This document shows, piece after piece, positions 61,401 to 64,000 of a DNA stretch of 64,000 nt. Each line of letters starts with the position of its first letter. Within the stretch, counting starts at the first letter, position 1. The position numbers were made by a program, and so were the translations under genes. The stretch is from NCBI GenBank assembly GCA_045128735.1, contig JBGVRT010000017.1, positions 1-64,000 on the forward strand, read 5' to 3'. The notes under the pieces were generated by a model. That model was not told the origin of the DNA and searched no databases. It saw only the letters and a list, made by a program, of their open reading frames with translations. Source of the DNA: RGIG8775 sp045128735 (GTDB lineage Bacteria > Bacillota > Clostridia > Oscillospirales > CAG-272).

Positions 61401-61801
61401 GTAACGAAGGACATAGGATATTGGTGCGAGGTCTTTCCTCCCGCCTCACCGGCAGGGTAGGACTCGAAGAACATATCTGCCTCAATCGAGAAAGTATCGT
61501 AATCGTTAAGAATAGGGGCAAGGTCGTTTATGATGTAGTGACCGCTTCCGTTTACGATACCGAGAGATTTTTTGCCGTGAGCTTCAACAAGCTTTACGTT
61601 TTTGCCCTCGATAGAGTATTCGGTGCTGCCCATGTTGTCGGTAATATCCGACATTTTGTTGAAGTCAAGCTCCCAAAGGAAATCGGGGAGCGGTTCTTCG
61701 TCAATGTCCACTGCCGCAACAGGCAGAGCGACAAACGCCGAAGCAATCATCATAAGCGCAAGCATAACAGCAAGCGCGCGTGCCGTAAGTTTTCTGTTCA
61801 T
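58415..61801 (-). CDS. Large secreted multidomain glycosidase (GH50/agarase-like, clan A)
   Basis: 1128 aa. Signal peptide (about 1-30, ending PVAAVD). Then a LamG/concanavalin-like domain (about 38-235), an unnamed beta-rich region, a DNRLRE-like domain (about 395-565, FVRLGTEENFGNNVNLV...YTQVDVTDYV) and a C-terminal TIM barrel with GYFHTEKHGVRTYIIDPLGNPFFATG, a SDNEIP motif (candidate acid/base) and IVTEFF (candidate nucleophile), reminiscent of GH50 beta-agarases. Probably degrades a galactan-like polysaccharide outside the cell. No cell-wall anchor is visible. Followed upstream by a paralog. Confidence 0.75.
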   Translation of the reverse strand: MNRKLTARALAVMLALMMIASAFVALPVAAVDIDEEPLPDFLWELDFNKMSDITDNMGSTEYSIEGKNVKLVEAHGKKSLGIVNGSGHYIINDLAPILNDYDTFSIEADMFFESYPAGEAGGKTSHQYPMSFVTWITGGESGALTYRSIRVDDEGYLCTGTTPVEKPEQKSAAKLPLGEWFNIRFLISSLTGFCEVYINGQNLLSYKIGKPTTLAKSQVRFFDARYSYTAYFSNISVYSNSSYRIGLVEEAAADYVAYQTTKPEGGKFDLRVVAGTNIENVSEYSRAGFLVTTLAPENGELVAKEQDVNITTVYESLVADGKTVTAAELGSKYIVPIPVEGLDANSIHTEVIVRPYIKKDGMRYFGDAAILIYSGESADGYPTFTIGGSSVEYTATPTDDTFVRLGTEENFGNNVNLVIKESGQNNQYTRHVYIKFAFSDIAIKRLTSSSRIYLEFYSKSHRALSDEEKAEGGILADICGVDTNWTETELNGRNCNDLAGEIEYIGDVRYVSKEYTQVDVTDYVIKHAKDGQVAFKISNVEVETGGEGSIASSESETGAPKLVVYPIMYNHEINLGKLKNIGYEPWGYAEQIVNEWFKHDYDALYGHEPYETVGLKDVANTQPVGDYTVKVDWKSNSPAQKWNAKVYARSLDSLTGFNPGEISEYDEYGGITNSGIKGEATGYFHTEKHGVRTYIIDPLGNPFFATGINTAEVGATTNQIEASLAKYGSEENFCREVATELRSIGINTYWGGAAGLFDQNKLSRAVSLGCISGYMGSGSLALGISTGGSAKFLHNNTMNVFDPDFITYCEGKVAAVGEQYRNSPFVLGLYSDNEIPSQTDMLYCYLTIDPTEPVNAFSYATAWTWLIKHTGNPNPSVTDVTDEMSEEFKAFVYNRYYKVITEAIDNGGLGHYMYLGNRIHSENKTSEGYLRAASKYVDVLTVNLYGGLTPSIETIQYMYKYTGKPFIVTEFFTKADDAVDMNGYGFGNQTNAGSIVKTQADRAAYYENYTLVLLESQTCVGWTWYRFRDNDQTIFVDEGGNLYRAYDYQNGEISAYTNVLTGDVVENGPAFAPSLKVHYKGEGDTSNLGSNKGIYDNKMNMYKELTDSMKLITDNIFSLIDYFDSIHK

Positions 61802-61964
61802 AAAGTTCTCCTTTCAAATGAGGAAGCTAAAAAGTCCCTCAACATACATGAATATTTTATCATATTTTGCCCTTTTCGTCAAGATAAAACCGCACGCCAA
61901 TCTGCACAAAACAAGCCCTCTGTTTTTGGGCACTTTGACAACTTGATTCAATACCTCTTGGTTT

Positions 61965-62105
61965 TGGGCGACTCGCAGATAAATTAGTGTTTGAAGGTGT
62001 GTTAGCACTGCACCACGCGAGATTGTCGCTTTTTGAAAAAAGCTCCGCAAAAACTTTCTTGGCGTGGCTGCAGTGCGAACACACCGCCAAACGCCAACTT
62101 GTTTA
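61965..62105. repeat. Composite dispersed repeat block
   Basis: Module A (CGACTCGCAGATAAATTAGT..., 61969-62010), module B (GCTTTTTGAAAAAAGCTCC..., 62027-62058) and an inverted module A (62076-62100). No gene in 61802-62152. Confidence 0.7.
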
Positions 62106-62117
62106 ACAAAAAAGCGA

Positions 62118-62144
62118 GAGGCTATCTCGCGGTGAGACAGCCTC
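62118..62144 (-). terminator. Terminator of the second secreted enzyme
   Basis: GAGGCTATCTC / GAGACAGCCTC with one mismatch; CTTTTTTG follows on the minus strand. A variant of the GGGGCTGTCTC terminator family. Confidence 0.75.
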
Positions 62145-62152
62145 TTCAATAT

Positions 62153-64000
62153 TCATCTCTCGTCAAAAAATTTGATAAGCGAATATTTTTGATTATTCAA
62201 CTCTGCCATTTGCCCGGTGAGGGCGGTATACTCCTCACCCTTATTACTGTAAATTCCCTTATTTGCGTCTTTGTTTGAGGGGTCAGCCGAGGGGTCACCG
62301 GGGTCGTTATCCCAATATTTGAACCAGTCAAATCCCAGACAGTTTTTCCACTCCATAAGCCCAAGCGCAAAGTTGTGATAGTACTTGCCACGCTCGGTCT
62401 GATTTCTTACCGTCCAGCCTGCGCCCGACTTGTTTATCAAGCGGTTATCAGCCTCCCACGCATCCATTCCCTTTGCGTACCACTCGGTTACGATAAAGGG
62501 CACGTCAGACCACTTATCAAGGTTGCAAAGCAAATCCTTTTCGGGTGTCCAATGACCGTAGTAGTTAAAGGATATAGCATCGCACCAATAGCTTGACACG
62601 CGGACGATGCTTTCAACTCTGTAGGCTATGCCCGCAATTCGGCTACCGATAAACATATGGTTTGGAACGTATTTGTCAAGCACTTTTCGGCAAATTTCGT
62701 AATACTTATCGTAGACCATTGCTCTGAACTCATCGCGGAGCTCGTCGGTAACGTCTGCGGTGGAAACGTCTGCCTTCCCGGTCTTGAGGTACATAAATGT
62801 CCATGCGGTGGCGTAAGAATAGTAGGTTCTGTGGTCGGTAGTGTCAAGAGTAAGCGAATTATCAAGCATTTCCCAACCGCTTGGAAGCTCGTTGTCACTC
62901 ATCCAACCGTAGATATATCGGGAATTTTCATATCCCGCAGTCTGCACCCTTACTCTCTCGTCGGCAAAGGTCTCAAATTCGGGGTCAAAGGTCGGGAACA
63001 CGCCCCAGAGGAAGTCTGTTCCCTCTCCCGAATGTGCGTTAAGTCCCTTGGTGGAGGCATAGCCCGCAAGAATAGAGAGAATCTTGGTCTGTGCCAAAGG
63101 CTCGTCTACCTTTATAAGGCTTTCAATATCTGACCAACCGCCGCAGGAGTTGTAGCCAAGCTCACGCATTTTCTCAGTTGCCGACACAGCCCAGGTTGCA
63201 ACGTCGCCGTATTTGGCAAGTGAAATCTTTTGCTGATTGGGCGAAGAACCGTGCGCTATCTGCACGCAGGCAACGCGGTAAAAGGGATAGCCCAACGGGT
63301 CGATAGTCCACCATCTGCCGTCAACCTTTTTGGCGTAGAAATAGCCCGTAGCCTCACCATACTTCCCGTTGCCCGTGTAGCCTCCGTATTCGTCGTAAAG
63401 GTCAAGGTCGTCAACCGTGCTCTTGTAGCCCTTAAGTGTATCAACAAGTCTTGTATTAAACTGGGAATAAACCGTGTTTGCACCGTTTGTTTTACTTGGC
63501 AGGCAAGCATCAACCACCACCGTGTACTCGCCCTCGTCGGTCTTTATCTCGGTGGCATCAGGATTGCCGCAATTCTTGATAGTTTCCCATCTTTCAAGCC
63601 AGGTCTTGACATCGGTCATAGCCTTTTCCCAAGGATTGACATCGGTGTATGCAAGATAAGTGTTAAACGATGTCTTTCCGCAAACCACGTCCATGACCGG
63701 CGCAACTCCGCCTGTCTTTTCTGCCGAGTCAAAGCTCATACGCAAAGGACTGTCGGCAGAGCCTTCAAGGCAGAACGCAACTTCGCTATCGCCGCTTTCA
63801 ATAGCCCGCTTTACGTAATCGGTAACGTTAAGCCTTACAACACCTACCGCACCTGCTCTGACGGTGGTAATAAGCGTCTCCTTTTTGGGAAGCGTGTTCA
63901 TGGTTACCGTCATTTCCTCCCACTCATATGGGTCACAGCCGTAGACGTTTATATCACGCTGTGAATTGGGGCTCTGCGACGAATAACAGTTAAGAGCGAT
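62153..64000 (-). CDS. Second secreted GH-A enzyme, paralog (5' end outside the window)
   Basis: At least 615 aa; the frame stays open to the window edge, so its N-terminus and any signal peptide are not seen. A DNRLRE-like domain at the visible start (WEEMTVTMNTLP, VGVVRLNVTDYVKRAI) precedes a TIM barrel paralogous to that of the gene at 58415: GYFYAKKVDGRWWTIDPLGYPFYRV, SDNELP (candidate acid/base) and VTEWY (candidate nucleophile). Both catalytic Glu motifs are kept. Ends with ANKGIYSNKGEEY, the same tail motif as its paralog. Likely acts on the same polysaccharide. Confidence 0.75.
   Translation of the reverse strand: MALNCYSSQSPNSQRDINVYGCDPYEWEEMTVTMNTLPKKETLITTVRAGAVGVVRLNVTDYVKRAIESGDSEVAFCLEGSADSPLRMSFDSAEKTGGVAPVMDVVCGKTSFNTYLAYTDVNPWEKAMTDVKTWLERWETIKNCGNPDATEIKTDEGEYTVVVDACLPSKTNGANTVYSQFNTRLVDTLKGYKSTVDDLDLYDEYGGYTGNGKYGEATGYFYAKKVDGRWWTIDPLGYPFYRVACVQIAHGSSPNQQKISLAKYGDVATWAVSATEKMRELGYNSCGGWSDIESLIKVDEPLAQTKILSILAGYASTKGLNAHSGEGTDFLWGVFPTFDPEFETFADERVRVQTAGYENSRYIYGWMSDNELPSGWEMLDNSLTLDTTDHRTYYSYATAWTFMYLKTGKADVSTADVTDELRDEFRAMVYDKYYEICRKVLDKYVPNHMFIGSRIAGIAYRVESIVRVSSYWCDAISFNYYGHWTPEKDLLCNLDKWSDVPFIVTEWYAKGMDAWEADNRLINKSGAGWTVRNQTERGKYYHNFALGLMEWKNCLGFDWFKYWDNDPGDPSADPSNKDANKGIYSNKGEEYTALTGQMAELNNQKYSLIKFFDER

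Overview
The window looks like chromosomal DNA from an endospore-forming, gut-type Clostridia (Bacillota). The evidence is a SpoIVB-type peptidase, sigma-A promoters of the TTGACA-17-TATAAT type, strong AGGAGG ribosome binding sites, a T-box ahead of thrS, BY-kinase style exopolysaccharide regulators, a ylm/sepF division cluster, and secreted plant- or algal-type glycosidases. I cannot name the genus. No rRNA, tRNA, CRISPR array, integrase or transposase gene was seen.

Layout. 0-3 kb: an Rrf2 regulator and reverse rubrerythrin operon, a small unknown HTH protein behind a LexA-like palindrome, an HPr-like protein, and a nuclease-like/winged-helix protein. 2.9-8.2 kb: spoIVB, then a 4 kb AraC / glycyl radical enzyme / activase cassette bounded by 30-bp direct repeats that copy the 3' end of spoIVB, so probably acquired. 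8.2-13.2 kb: a GH39-like glycosidase, an intergenic repeat block, thrS with its T-box, mgsA, and a lone winged-helix domain. 13.2-15.6 kb: the cpsB-cpsC-cpsD trio with a 160-bp MITE inserted at the cpsD stop codon. 15.7-19.7 kb: pgeF, serA, serC and a ThyX-like protein. 19.8-26.8 kb: cell-surface genes (polysaccharide deacetylase, CapA-like, DHHW/MBOAT acetylation pair), an ECF sigma/anti-sigma pair and a HAD phosphatase. 26.8-35 kb: a long minus-strand division and translation cluster (yggS, lipoprotein, sepF, yggT, ylmH, ileS, lspA, rluD, preceded by miaA) in which divIVA is missing. 35-37.7 kb: an RRXRR-like protein, a DUF2442/DUF4160 toxin-antitoxin-like pair, and queA. 37.8-48.5 kb: dapA, an MFS transporter, an acyl-CoA ligase, a NUDIX/MFS/GDPD operon, LiaF- and DUF4097-type envelope proteins, an FAD oxidoreductase and an ECF-S component. 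48.5-52.7 kb: a small cysteine-tailed peptide unit and a highly structured leader with a terminator ahead of a heterodimeric ABC exporter. 52.7-64 kb: a carbohydrate locus with GH2, a GPH sugar symporter, an AraC regulator and two paralogous secreted GH-A enzymes, the second cut by the window end.

The points most worth following are the repeat-bounded glycyl radical enzyme cassette, the structured leader of the ABC exporter with the peptide unit before it, the MITE at the cpsD stop, and a composite dispersed repeat family present in at least three intergenic blocks.
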